Shown one piece after another: positions 34,197 to 43,525 of a stretch of DNA of 64,000 nucleotides. A model generated the notes under the pieces. It was not told where the DNA came from and searched no databases. It saw only the letters and a list, made by a program, of their open reading frames with translations. The stretch is from Roseococcus sp. SYP-B2431 (GTDB taxonomy: Bacteria > Pseudomonadota > Alphaproteobacteria > Acetobacterales > Acetobacteraceae). Location: NCBI RefSeq assembly GCF_004336745.1, contig NZ_SJXD01000028.1, positions 248,001-312,000 on the forward strand. The letters are read 5' to 3'. The number at the start of each line of letters is the position of its first letter. Position 1 is the first letter of the stretch. Both the position numbers and the translations under genes were made by a program.

Positions 34197-34627
34197 GCGG
34201 AGGCCTTCCTTTCGAGGATCGCGGTCGTCAGGCGGGAGACGCAGGTGAGCTCGCCGTCGTCGCGGCGCAGCTCGATGTTCCAGACATGCACGCTGCGGCC
34301 GATCCGCACCGGGGTGCAGAGCCCATAGGCGCGGCCCCCCTTGGGCAGGGGGCGGAGGTGGTTGGCATTCACCTCCAGCCCCACGGCGTGGAAGCCGGGA
34401 TCGCAGGCCATCAGCGAGGCCAGGCTGCCCAGCGTCTCGGCCAGCACGACCGAGACGCCGCCATGGATGATGCCGAAGGGCTGCACATGCCGGCCATCCA
34501 CCGGCATCTCGCCCTTGACGAAGTCCGGGCCGATCTCGGTGATCACGATGTCGAGCAGCGTGTTCACGCTCTCGCCCCTGCGGGCCTGGATCGCCTCGGG
34601 CGTGGTGGGTTGACGCCAGATGCTCAT
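34193..34627 (-). CDS. PaaI-type hotdog thioesterase
   Basis: The 144-residue protein has the PaaI thioesterase pattern: HVQPFGIIHGGVSVVLAETLGSLASLMA (with the HGG motif), then VGLEVNANHLRPLPKGGRAYGLCTPVRIGRSVHVWNIELRRDDGELTCVSRLT. Members hydrolyse aromatic or other acyl-CoAs, including DHNA-CoA. The asparaginase-family gene begins inside its stop codon. It is divergent from the GT4 gene across a 279-bp gap. Confidence 0.9.
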   Translation of the reverse strand: MSIWRQPTTPEAIQARRGESVNTLLDIVITEIGPDFVKGEMPVDGRHVQPFGIIHGGVSVVLAETLGSLASLMACDPGFHAVGLEVNANHLRPLPKGGRAYGLCTPVRIGRSVHVWNIELRRDDGELTCVSRLTTAILERKASA

Positions 34628-34658
34628 GCGCTCGCCTTTTTCTCGCCTCGGTGCGCCT

Positions 34659-34673
34659 TTAACCCTGGATTAA
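34659..34673. promoter_or_regulatory. Near-perfect inverted repeat upstream of the PaaI gene
   Basis: TTAACCC and GGATTAA form an inverted repeat with one mismatch around a central T, 32 bp from the thioesterase start. It is unusually AT-rich for the region and may be an operator. The remainder of the 34628-34906 gap shows nothing else I can name, apart from room for divergent promoters. Confidence 0.3.
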
Positions 34674-34906
34674 CGGCAGCGGGTGTCAATGGAGCCCGCG
34701 ATCCGGTCTTCCGTCTTGCCTGCCGGCCCTCCGGGCCGGATGATCGCCGCCGACTGGGACGAAAGCCAGCGGCGGCCGAGCGACCCGGAGGGGCCGCCGA
34801 AAAGGCGTCCGGCTGCGTTTCCTCGCGCCGGGTGCGATGAAAACCCTGGGCGTGTCCGTCTCCACGGCGCCCGCAACCCGGCCTCGAGCTGCAGGAGCAT
34901 GACGGC

Positions 34907-36145
34907 GTGCATATCGTGCTCGACATCTCCCGCCTGCTCGGGCTGGCCTGGGCCGGCCAGCCCAGCGGCATCGACCGCGTCGAGTTCGCCCATGCCCGCC
35001 ACTGGCGCGGCCTGCCCGCGAAGGACGTCACCTTCGTCGCGCAATCGCCCTGGGGCTGGTTCGCCGCGCTGCCGGACAGCCTGGCCCATGCGCTGCTGCA
35101 GGAGGCCGACCGCGCCGTCTTCCCCGGCAAGGAGGGCATGCTCACGCGCTTCCGCGCCATGGCGGCCGCGGCGCTCTCGTTCAAGCTCTGGGGCCTGGGG
35201 CGCGGAGAGCTCGCGCGGCGGATCGCTGCGCGCGGCGACAGCCTGTTCCTCATCGTCTCGCACCGGGCCCTGCATCACGAGCGCGCCACCGGCGGGCTGA
35301 TCGCCATGGGCGCGCGCTTCGTGCCCCTGCTGCACGACCTGATCCCCCTGACCCATCCGGAATACACGCGGCCGCTCGCGACCCGCCAGCACCTGGCCAA
35401 GCTCGACATGGTCGCCCGCCGCGCGGCCGGCGTGATGGTGACCACCGATGCGGTGGCCGAGAGCGTGCGGGGGCACCTGATCCGCGGGCAGCAGCCGCTG
35501 CCGCCGATGGGAGTGATGGGCCTGGGCCTGGACCTGCCGGCCCCGCGCCGGGGCCCGTCCCCGCCGCATCCCTATTTCGTGATGCTCGGCACCATTGAGC
35601 CCCGCAAGAACCACCTCCTCGCGCTGCAGATCTGGCGGGACTTCGCCATCCAGGGGATGGCCGACGCGCCGCGGCTGCTCATCATCGGCCGCCGCGGCTG
35701 GGAGAACGAACAGGTCTTCCGCCTGCTGGACCGGGGGAATTTCGGGGGCCTCGTCGAGGAATGCGGCCGCCTGCCGGACCAGGAGGTCGCGCGTCTTCTC
35801 CAGGGCGCGACGGCCCTGCTCTGCCCGAGCTTCGTGGAAGGCTTCGGCCTGCCGCTGGCCGAGGCCATGGCTCTCGGCACGCCGGTCATCGCCTCCGACA
35901 TCCCGGCGGCGCGGGAGGTGGGAGGCGACGTGGCGGACTATCTCCATCCGCTGGACTTCCTCGCCTGGCGCCGCGCCGTCCTGGAACTCGCCGAGCCGCG
36001 CAGCGCCCGCCGCGCGGCGCAGCTGGCCCGCCTCGGGCAATGGACGGCGCCGAGCTGGGGCCGCCACTTCTCCGCCGTCGAGCAGTTCCTGCAGCATCTG
36101 CCCGCGGCCGGCAGCCCCGCCGCATCGCTGTTCCGGCACGCCTGA
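34907..36145 (+). CDS. Family 4 glycosyltransferase (mannosyltransferase-like)
   Basis: The 412-residue cytoplasmic glycosyltransferase has a GT-B fold. The N-terminal domain starts VHIVLDISRLLGLAWAGQPSGIDRVEFAHARHW. The C-terminal domain has YFVMLGTIEPRKNHLLALQIW, RLLIIGRRGWENEQVF, and the donor-binding PSFVEGFGLPLAEAMALGTPVIASDIPA with its E-x7-E motif. That pattern is the GT4 family, often mannosyl- or glucosyltransferases with a nucleotide-sugar donor. The start is GTG 34907. It precedes the polyketide synthase by 177 bp on the same strand, so it may add sugar in the proposed capsule pathway. Confidence 0.88.
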   Translation: MHIVLDISRLLGLAWAGQPSGIDRVEFAHARHWRGLPAKDVTFVAQSPWGWFAALPDSLAHALLQEADRAVFPGKEGMLTRFRAMAAAALSFKLWGLGRGELARRIAARGDSLFLIVSHRALHHERATGGLIAMGARFVPLLHDLIPLTHPEYTRPLATRQHLAKLDMVARRAAGVMVTTDAVAESVRGHLIRGQQPLPPMGVMGLGLDLPAPRRGPSPPHPYFVMLGTIEPRKNHLLALQIWRDFAIQGMADAPRLLIIGRRGWENEQVFRLLDRGNFGGLVEECGRLPDQEVARLLQGATALLCPSFVEGFGLPLAEAMALGTPVIASDIPAAREVGGDVADYLHPLDFLAWRRAVLELAEPRSARRAAQLARLGQWTAPSWGRHFSAVEQFLQHLPAAGSPAASLFRHA

Positions 36146-36322
36146 CGCAAAGCCATCGCGACCAATACCGGCGAGAAGCGTTGCTGATTGTCGGTAAACT
36201 TGACCAATGCGACAATTCGCGGCCGCTCGCGTGGTCGTTGCCATGCGGTAAATCGATGACGCATCATATTGCATCGCAGCACATCCAATGACAGCCTGGA
36301 CAGGTCTGGCGGAAGGAGCGGG
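36146..36322 (+). promoter_or_regulatory. Low-GC leader ahead of the polyketide synthase gene
   Basis: This 177-bp gap between the GT4 gene and the polyketide synthase is markedly richer in A and T than the flanking genes, for example around 36195-36290. It probably holds the promoter of the synthase operon. I cannot pick one reliable -35/-10 pair. GGAAGGAGCGGG directly before ATG 36323 is a strong ribosome binding site and decides that start. Confidence 0.4.
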
Positions 36323-39300
36323 ATGAGCAGGGACGCGCGAATGGCGGGAGATCGGCAGACCGAGGCTTCGGCGCCGATCGCGGTCGTCGGCGCCGCCTGC
36401 CGCCTGCCGGGCGCGCCGGATCTGGCCGGTTTCGGCCGCGTGCTCGACGAGGGCCACGACGCCGTCACCGAGCTCCCGGCCGACCGCTTCACCCAATCGC
36501 GGTTCCTGCACCCCCGCCCCGGCGAGGTCGGCCGCGCGCTCCACTTCCGCGCCGGCACCATCGGGGAGGTGGCGGGCTTCGACGCGACCGGCTTCGGCCT
36601 CTCGCCCCGCGAGGCGGACGAGATGGACCCGCAGCAGCGCCTGCTGCTGATGCTGGCCCGCCGCGCCTTCGAGGATGCCGGCTGGCCCGAGGCCGAGGCC
36701 GCCGGCCGGAGGATCGGCGTCTATGTGGGCGCCTCGACCACCGACTACGCCGATATCCGCCAGCAGGACGTCGGCAGTTCCGACCGCTACATCATGACGG
36801 GCGGGGCGCTCTCCATCGCCGCCAACCGGCTCGGCCACGTCTTCGACCTGCGCGGCCCGGCCATGACGCTGGACACGGCCTGCTCCTCCGGCCTCGTCGC
36901 CCTGAACGCCGCCTGCGAGGCTTTGCGCGCCGGGCACGCCACCGCCGCGGTGGTGGGCGGCATCAACCTGATGCTCTCGCCCTATCCCTTCATCGGCTTC
37001 TGGCGGGCGGGGATGCTGTCGAAGCGCGGCCGCTGCCAGGCCTTCGGCGCGGGCGCGGACGGCTACGTGCGGGCCGAGGGCGGCGTGGTGCTGCTGCTGA
37101 AGCCGCTCACAGATGCGCGGCGGGACGGCGACCGGATCCGCGGCGTCATCCTGGCCAGCGGCGTGAACGCGGCCGGCCGCACCGCCGGCATCTCGCTGCC
37201 CGATGGCGAGGCGCAATCGGCCCTGATCGCCGAGGTGCTGGCGCGCGCGGGGCTGGGGCCGGAGGCGCTCGGCTATTTCGAGGCGCATGGCACGGGCACC
37301 CCGGCGGGCGATCCGATCGAGGCCGCCGCCATCGCCCGGGCCGCCACGACGGGGCGCGCAGCGCCGCTGCCCATCGGCTCGGTGAAGAGCAACATCGGCC
37401 ACACCGAGGCGGCCTCCGGCCTGGTCGGGCTGCTGAAGGGCCTGCATGTGCTGGAGAGCGGGCGCATCCCCGCCACGCTGCACGCCGATATCCCCAATCC
37501 GGCGATCCCTTTCGACCGGCATGGCCTGATCCTGGCCAGCACGCCGATGCCCCTTCAAGGCCGGGCCGTCGCGGTGAACAGCTTCGGCTTCGGCGGGACG
37601 AATGCCTGCGTCGCGCTAGGGCGCGCGGAAGATGTCGCGCTGGGGCGCGCGGGGGACCTGCGCGAGAACCCGGCACCGCAACCCGTCCGGTCCGGTCCGC
37701 GCGGCGCGCCGCCGCCGCTGCTGCTCTCCGCCCATGGCGCCGGGCAGCTCGGCGCGCTCGCCGAAGCCTGGCAGGAACGGCTGCGCGGCCTCCCCGCGCC
37801 GCGGGTGCTGACGATGATCCGCGGCCAGGCCCGCCATCGCGACCTGCTGGCCCATCGGCTCGTGCTGCGCGGCGCGGGCGACGGCGACGGCGACGAATGG
37901 GCCGGGCTGCTGGCCGCGCATCGGCGGGGCGAAACCCCCAAAGGAGTCACGTCGGGCGTGGCGAGCCCCGGGCAGGGTGTCGCCTTCGTCTTCTCGGGCA
38001 ACGGCGCGCAATGGGCCGGCATGGCGGCCGCCGAGATGCACGGCAGCAAGGTCTTTCGCAAGGCGATCGGCCGTGCCGACGCCGCGCTCCGCCCGCATCT
38101 GGGCTGGTCCGTCGCCGAGGCGCTGCGCGAGGCGATGCCCGCCGAGGCGCTGGCCGCCACGGAGGTCGCGCAGCCGCTGCTCTTCGCCATCCAATACGGC
38201 ATCGTGGCCGCGCTGGCGGCGGAGGGCATCGTCCCCGCGCTCTGCCTCGGCCATTCCGTCGGCGAGGTCGCCGCGGCCCAGGCCGCCGGGCTGCTGAGCC
38301 TCGCCCAGGCCGCGCGGCTCATCGTCATCCGCAGCCGGGCGCAGGCCACCACGCGCGGGCATGGGCGGATGGCGGCGCTGGGCACCACCGCCGCCGAGGC
38401 CCAGGCGCTGATCGCGGCCTGCTGCCGCCCCGGCGAGCCGCCGCTGGAGATCGCCGCGCTCAATGCCCCGGGATCCCTCACCGTCGCCGGGCCCGAGGCC
38501 GCGCTCGCGCGGCTGGGCGAGGCGGCCGAGGCGCGCCGGCTCACCTGGATCCCGCTCGACCTCGATTACGCCTTCCACTCCGCCGCCATGGATCCCGTGC
38601 GCGAGGCCCTGGTGCAGGGGCTGCGCGGCCTGCGCGCCGGCGACGGCCGGGTGCCGATGGTCTCCAGCGTGACCGGCGAGGCCCTGGCGCGCGCGGCCTG
38701 CAACGCCGCCTATTGGTGGCGCAACCTGCGCGAGCCGGTGCGCTTCGAGACGGCGGTGCGGGCGGCGGCGGCGCTGCGGCCGGCCGTCTTCCTCGAGATC
38801 GGCGCCAATCCGGTGCTGCAGGGCTATCTGCGCGGCACCCTGCGCGCCGCCGGCCTGGAAGCCGCCATCCTGCCTAGCCTGCGGCGGGGCACCGCCGAGG
38901 CGGCCGACCCCTTCCCCGCCATCGCCGACCAGGCCGCGGCGCATGGCGCGGACCCGCGCGGCGCGCCCGGCTTCGTGGGCCCGGCAACGCGCGACCTGCC
39001 TCCCTCGCCCTTCGCCCTCCGCCCGCACTGGTTCGCCCGCACCGTCGAGAGCCAGGGCGCGCTGGAGGCCGTGCCCGACGGGCGGCTGATCGGCTTCCGC
39101 CACGTCGGCAGCGAATCCGGCGAGGAGTGGCGCCGCTCGATCGACACGCTGGAGGAGCCCTGGCTCGCCGACCACGCCCTGGGCGGCCACCCCATGCTGC
39201 CGGCCGCCGCCATGCTGGAAATGGCGCTGGAGGCGGGCTTCCTGCGGCATCGCGGCGCCGCGGCGCTGGAGATCGCGGACTTCGCCATCCTGCGCGCCCT

Positions 39301-42300
39301 GCCCCTGGGCGACGACGTGGCGCGCGAGATGCGCGTGCGGCTGGATGCGGAGGGGGGCTTCACCCTGGCGGCGCGGCGCCGGCTCTCCGAGGAGGGCTGG
39401 ACCCTGCACGCCGCGGGTCGCGTGACGGTGCTCACGGTCCTGCCCGAGGCGATCGCCCGCGAGGTCCGGGGCGAGTGGCGTGACGCCGCGGCGCTTGCCG
39501 CGCGTGCCGCGCAGGAGGGGCTGTCCTACGGCCCCGCCTTCCGGCCCGTCGCCGCCTGGCGCGCCGAGGCGGCCGCCGGCCGCGCCGAGGTGCGCCTCGA
39601 GCTGCCCGAGGCGGCGCCGACGGATGCCGGATTCCACCTGCATCCGGTGCGGCTGGACGGCGCCATGCAGGGCTTCCTCGGATTGATCGGCGGCCCGGAG
39701 GGCGGGAACGACGCGTCGGGCTTCGTGCCGGTGCGCTTCGGCCGCGTCGCGGTGCGGCGCGGCGCGGCCCTGCCGGTCTCGGCCGACCTCGTGCTGGAGC
39801 ATGCCGGGCGGCGCGGCGCGACCGCCGGCCTCGTGCTGCGCGACGCGACCGGAATGGCGCTGGCCGTGGTGACCGGCGCGCTGTTCCAGCGCCTGCCGCG
39901 CGCCGCCCAGGCCAGCGAGCTGCCCGCCTTCCACACCGAATGGCACCCCGCGGCGCTGCCCGCCGCCTGGCCCGAGCCGCCGCCGGCCCTGGACCTCGGC
40001 GCCCTGCGACCGCCCCGGCAGCCGCAGCCGGCGCTGGACGACGCGGCGCTGCTGCTGGCCGCGCATGGCGTGGCGGCCGGCCTCGCGGCCGGGGCGGAGA
40101 CCGCCGAGGGCCCGCTCGCCGAGGCCCTGCGGTTCCGCGCCCGGGCGCTCTCGCTGGATTCCGGCGCGCTTCCGGAGCCGGAAGCGATCTGGCGGCAGGT
40201 GCTCTTCGAGCAGCCCATCCTGGCGCAGGAGCTGGCGGTGCTCGCCCAGGCGGCGGAAGCCCTGCCCGGCGCCCTGGCGGGCCGGCCGAGCGGGCCGGCA
40301 ACGCTTCCCGCCGGCGCCGAGAGCCTCCGCCGCCTGGCCGCCGCCCTGGCCGATGGGGCCGCCGACCTGCTGCGGGGCTGGCCGGAGGGGCGCCCCTGCC
40401 GCGTGCTGGTGGTCGGCGCCGAGGACGGGCCGCTGCTGCCTGCGCTGCGCCAGGCCCTCGCGCCGCTGGGCGCCGCGCTGCGCCTCACCGTCACCCACCT
40501 GCCCGGCGCCCGCCCGCCCGCGCTGCCGCAGGCGGGCGAGGCCGGCATCGAGCGGGCCGTCTGGGATCCGGCGGCCGAAGGCGCGCCGCCGGCCGAGGCC
40601 GAGCTCGTGCTCGGCCTCGCGCTCTCGCCGCGCCGCGCCTTCACCCACCGCCTGGCCGAGGCGCTGCGCGGCGCCACCGCCCCTGGCGGCGCCCTGTTGC
40701 TGGCCGAGCCCATGCCGGGCCTCTTCTGGGACATGACCGAGGGCCTCGCGCCCGGCTGGTGGTCGTCGCCACGGCTGCACGACGCCGCCGGCTGGACGGG
40801 GGTGATGACCGCCGGCGGCTGGCCGCACCCGCGCCAGATCGCCTTGCCGGCGCTGCCCTGGGACGCCGCGCTGATCGCCGCCGCCAGGCCCGCGGGCGGC
40901 CAGCTCCTGCACGCGGCGCCGGCGCGGCGCTTCCTCCTCTGGTCGGGCGGCACGCAGCGGCCCCTGTGCGAGGCGCTGGCCGAGGCGCTGGCCGCCGCCG
41001 GCGCGCATGTCGCCCATCTGCCCGCCGATCCGGCGCCCCGCCTGCTGCGCGGCGCCGCCGTCATCGCCCTGCCGGCGCCCGAGGCGGACAGCCTCGCCCC
41101 GCTCGCGCAGCTTGCCGCCCTGGCGGACGGCGTGGCCGCGCAGTTCCATCTGGTCGTGCGCGGCGGCGGGAGCGGGCTGGCCGCGGCCGGCCAGATGGCG
41201 CTGGCCCGCGTGCTGGCCAACGAGATGCCGGGGCTGAAGCCCCAGCGGCACGACGTGGCGCCCGATCTTCCGGCGGCCGAGGCGGCGAGCCGCCTCGTGG
41301 CCGCGCTGCTCGACCCGCCCGATGCCGAGGCCGAGCAGCGCCTCACCGCCTCGGCCCGGCTCGTGCCGCGCCTGGCCGCGGCCCTGCCGCCCAGCCCGCC
41401 GCCCGCGGGTCCGCGCCGGCTGGAGGTCGCTGCGCCGGGCCAGCTGGGCAGCCTCGCCTGGGAAGCGGCGCCGGATTTGTGCGCGCCACCTGGACCGGGC
41501 GAGGTGAGGCTGCGCATCGCCGCCGCCGGCCTCAACTTCCGCGATGTGATGTGGGCCCAGGGCCTGCTGCCGGAGGAGGCGCTGCAGCCCGGCTTCGCGG
41601 GGCCGGGCCTCGGTATGGAGGCGGCAGGCGTGGTCGAGGCGGTGGGCGCGGGCGTCGCGCTGCGGCCGGGCCAGCAGGTCTTCGGCTTCGCGCCGCGCGC
41701 GCTCGCGACGCGCGCCGTCACCCAGGCCGCCGCGCTGGCGCCGCTGCCGCGCGGCCTTTCCATGGAAGAGGCGGCCAGCCTGCCGGTCGCCTTCCTCACC
41801 GTCATCCACGCGCTGGAGGGGCTGGCCCGCATCCAGCCCGGCGAGCGCGTGCTGATCCATGGCGGCGCGGGCGCCGTCGGCCTCGCGGCGCTGCAGATCG
41901 CGCTGGCGGCCGGCGCGCGCGTCGCCGTCACCGCCGGCACCGAGGCGCGCCGCGCCTTCCTGCGGGCCGCCGGCGCCGAGGTCGCGCTCGACAGCCGCGA
42001 CGGCAGCTTCGCCGAGCGGCTGCGCGCCGTCTGGCCCGCGCCGCCGGGCGAGGGCTGCGTCGACATCTGCCTCAACTCGCTCTCCGGCGAGGCGATGGAG
42101 CGCAGCCTGGGGCTGATGGCGCCCTTCGGCCGATTCCTGGAGCTCGGCAAGCGCGACTTCGCGGAGGCGCGACGCGTCACCCTGCGGCCCATGCGGCGCA
42201 ACGTCGCCTGGTTCGCCGTGGATCTCGACGAGGTGGCGCGGCACCGGCCGGCGCTGGCCTCGCGCATGCTCGCCTCGCTGGCGACGCGGCTGGAGGACGG

Positions 42301-43525
42301 CGCGATCCGCCCGCTGCCGATCCGCGTCCATGAATCCGGCCAGGCGGAGGAGGCCTTCCGGCAGCTCCAGGCGGGCGGGCATATCGGCAAGCTCGTCATC
42401 ACGCCGCCGGCCGAGCTGGCCGGGGACGCGGCCCAGGACTGGCGCCCCAAGGGCAGCGTGGTCGTGGTCGGCGGCACGGCGGGCTTCGGGCTGGAGGCGG
42501 CCTGCTGGCTGGCGGGCCAGGGCATCCGGCATCTCGCCCTCGTCTCGCGGCGCGGCCCCGCCACGCCAGGGGCGGCGGCGGCGCTGACGCGGTTGCGGAC
42601 GCTCGGGGCCGAGGCGCGGATATTCGCCGCCGATGCCGCCGATCCCGAGGCGCTGGCCGCCGCCCTGGACGGTATCCGCGCCGGCATGCCCCCCATCGAG
42701 GGCGTGGTCCACGCCGCCGCCGTCTTCGCCGACGGCGTCGCGGCCCGGCTGGACCCGGCCTCGGTGGCCACGGTCTGGGCCGCGAAGGCCATCGTCGCGG
42801 AGAACCTCGACCGGCTGACGCGGGACGACGCGCTGCGCCTCTTCCTGCTCTTCTCCTCCGCGACGGTGCCGATCGGCAGCCCGGGCCAGGCGGCCTATGT
42901 CGCCGCCAATGCCGCCCTCGATGCGCTGGCGCGGCGCCGCCACGCCGCCGGCTGGCCCGCGCTGGCCGTGCAGTGGGGCCCGATCGCCGATGCCGGGGTT
43001 CTGGCGGGCGACGCGCCCAACGCCGCCGCCCTCTCGCAGCGCCTGGGCGCCACGGCGCTGCGCGCCTCCGAGGCGCTGGGGGCGCTGCCGGCGCTGCTGG
43101 CCAGCGGCCTGCCGGTCATCGGCCTCGCCCGGGTGGATTGGGAGGCGGCGCGTCGCAGCCTGCGCCTTCTGGCCGAGCCCGCCTTCGCCCCGCTCACCGG
43201 CGCCTTCGCCGCCGATTCCGGCGAGCAGGATCCGCTGCGCGCCATCGCCGAGGCCGGGCCGGATGGCGGGCTGGAGATCGCCCGCCGCCTGGTGGCGCGC
43301 GAGGTCGCGCGCATCCTGCGCCTGCCGCCCGGCGCCGTGCCGGCCGATACGCCGCTGACGCGCCTCGGGCTCGACAGCCTGGGCAGCATCGAGCTGCGGA
43401 CGGGGCTGGAGCGGCGCTTCTCGGTCTCGATCCCGCTCCGGGCCGTCACCGAGGAGCTGACGGTGAGCGCGCTGGCCCGGGCCATCCTTGCCCAGGTCCC
43501 GGCGGCCCGCGAGGCGGCGGAGTGA
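36323..43525 (+). CDS. Fully reducing type I polyketide/fatty acid synthase, RkpA-like
   Basis: This is a 2400-residue single-module synthase. Domains by residue: ketosynthase 15-440 (Cys187 in DTACSSG, His322 in EAHGTGT, His360 in SNIGHTEA); acyltransferase 550-850 (Ser645 in GHSVGE; AFHS around His752 fits malonyl); dehydratase 930-1190 (His951 in HALGGHPMLP, Asp1112 in LDGAMQ); a 500-residue methyltransferase-like and structural region with degenerate SAM motif GAEDG; enoylreductase from 1705 (HGGAGAVGLAALQ); ketoreductase from 2045 (GGTAGFG, Ser2179, Tyr2192); carrier protein with Ser2352 in LGLDSL. No thioesterase. All catalytic residues are present, so repeated use could make a saturated chain. 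It resembles RkpA of the rhizobial rkp-1 capsule locus. The next gene begins inside its stop codon. Confidence 0.93.
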   Translation: MSRDARMAGDRQTEASAPIAVVGAACRLPGAPDLAGFGRVLDEGHDAVTELPADRFTQSRFLHPRPGEVGRALHFRAGTIGEVAGFDATGFGLSPREADEMDPQQRLLLMLARRAFEDAGWPEAEAAGRRIGVYVGASTTDYADIRQQDVGSSDRYIMTGGALSIAANRLGHVFDLRGPAMTLDTACSSGLVALNAACEALRAGHATAAVVGGINLMLSPYPFIGFWRAGMLSKRGRCQAFGAGADGYVRAEGGVVLLLKPLTDARRDGDRIRGVILASGVNAAGRTAGISLPDGEAQSALIAEVLARAGLGPEALGYFEAHGTGTPAGDPIEAAAIARAATTGRAAPLPIGSVKSNIGHTEAASGLVGLLKGLHVLESGRIPATLHADIPNPAIPFDRHGLILASTPMPLQGRAVAVNSFGFGGTNACVALGRAEDVALGRAGDLRENPAPQPVRSGPRGAPPPLLLSAHGAGQLGALAEAWQERLRGLPAPRVLTMIRGQARHRDLLAHRLVLRGAGDGDGDEWAGLLAAHRRGETPKGVTSGVASPGQGVAFVFSGNGAQWAGMAAAEMHGSKVFRKAIGRADAALRPHLGWSVAEALREAMPAEALAATEVAQPLLFAIQYGIVAALAAEGIVPALCLGHSVGEVAAAQAAGLLSLAQAARLIVIRSRAQATTRGHGRMAALGTTAAEAQALIAACCRPGEPPLEIAALNAPGSLTVAGPEAALARLGEAAEARRLTWIPLDLDYAFHSAAMDPVREALVQGLRGLRAGDGRVPMVSSVTGEALARAACNAAYWWRNLREPVRFETAVRAAAALRPAVFLEIGANPVLQGYLRGTLRAAGLEAAILPSLRRGTAEAADPFPAIADQAAAHGADPRGAPGFVGPATRDLPPSPFALRPHWFARTVESQGALEAVPDGRLIGFRHVGSESGEEWRRSIDTLEEPWLADHALGGHPMLPAAAMLEMALEAGFLRHRGAAALEIADFAILRALPLGDDVAREMRVRLDAEGGFTLAARRRLSEEGWTLHAAGRVTVLTVLPEAIAREVRGEWRDAAALAARAAQEGLSYGPAFRPVAAWRAEAAAGRAEVRLELPEAAPTDAGFHLHPVRLDGAMQGFLGLIGGPEGGNDASGFVPVRFGRVAVRRGAALPVSADLVLEHAGRRGATAGLVLRDATGMALAVVTGALFQRLPRAAQASELPAFHTEWHPAALPAAWPEPPPALDLGALRPPRQPQPALDDAALLLAAHGVAAGLAAGAETAEGPLAEALRFRARALSLDSGALPEPEAIWRQVLFEQPILAQELAVLAQAAEALPGALAGRPSGPATLPAGAESLRRLAAALADGAADLLRGWPEGRPCRVLVVGAEDGPLLPALRQALAPLGAALRLTVTHLPGARPPALPQAGEAGIERAVWDPAAEGAPPAEAELVLGLALSPRRAFTHRLAEALRGATAPGGALLLAEPMPGLFWDMTEGLAPGWWSSPRLHDAAGWTGVMTAGGWPHPRQIALPALPWDAALIAAARPAGGQLLHAAPARRFLLWSGGTQRPLCEALAEALAAAGAHVAHLPADPAPRLLRGAAVIALPAPEADSLAPLAQLAALADGVAAQFHLVVRGGGSGLAAAGQMALARVLANEMPGLKPQRHDVAPDLPAAEAASRLVAALLDPPDAEAEQRLTASARLVPRLAAALPPSPPPAGPRRLEVAAPGQLGSLAWEAAPDLCAPPGPGEVRLRIAAAGLNFRDVMWAQGLLPEEALQPGFAGPGLGMEAAGVVEAVGAGVALRPGQQVFGFAPRALATRAVTQAAALAPLPRGLSMEEAASLPVAFLTVIHALEGLARIQPGERVLIHGGAGAVGLAALQIALAAGARVAVTAGTEARRAFLRAAGAEVALDSRDGSFAERLRAVWPAPPGEGCVDICLNSLSGEAMERSLGLMAPFGRFLELGKRDFAEARRVTLRPMRRNVAWFAVDLDEVARHRPALASRMLASLATRLEDGAIRPLPIRVHESGQAEEAFRQLQAGGHIGKLVITPPAELAGDAAQDWRPKGSVVVVGGTAGFGLEAACWLAGQGIRHLALVSRRGPATPGAAAALTRLRTLGAEARIFAADAADPEALAAALDGIRAGMPPIEGVVHAAAVFADGVAARLDPASVATVWAAKAIVAENLDRLTRDDALRLFLLFSSATVPIGSPGQAAYVAANAALDALARRRHAAGWPALAVQWGPIADAGVLAGDAPNAAALSQRLGATALRASEALGALPALLASGLPVIGLARVDWEAARRSLRLLAEPAFAPLTGAFAADSGEQDPLRAIAEAGPDGGLEIARRLVAREVARILRLPPGAVPADTPLTRLGLDSLGSIELRTGLERRFSVSIPLRAVTEELTVSALARAILAQVPAAREAAE

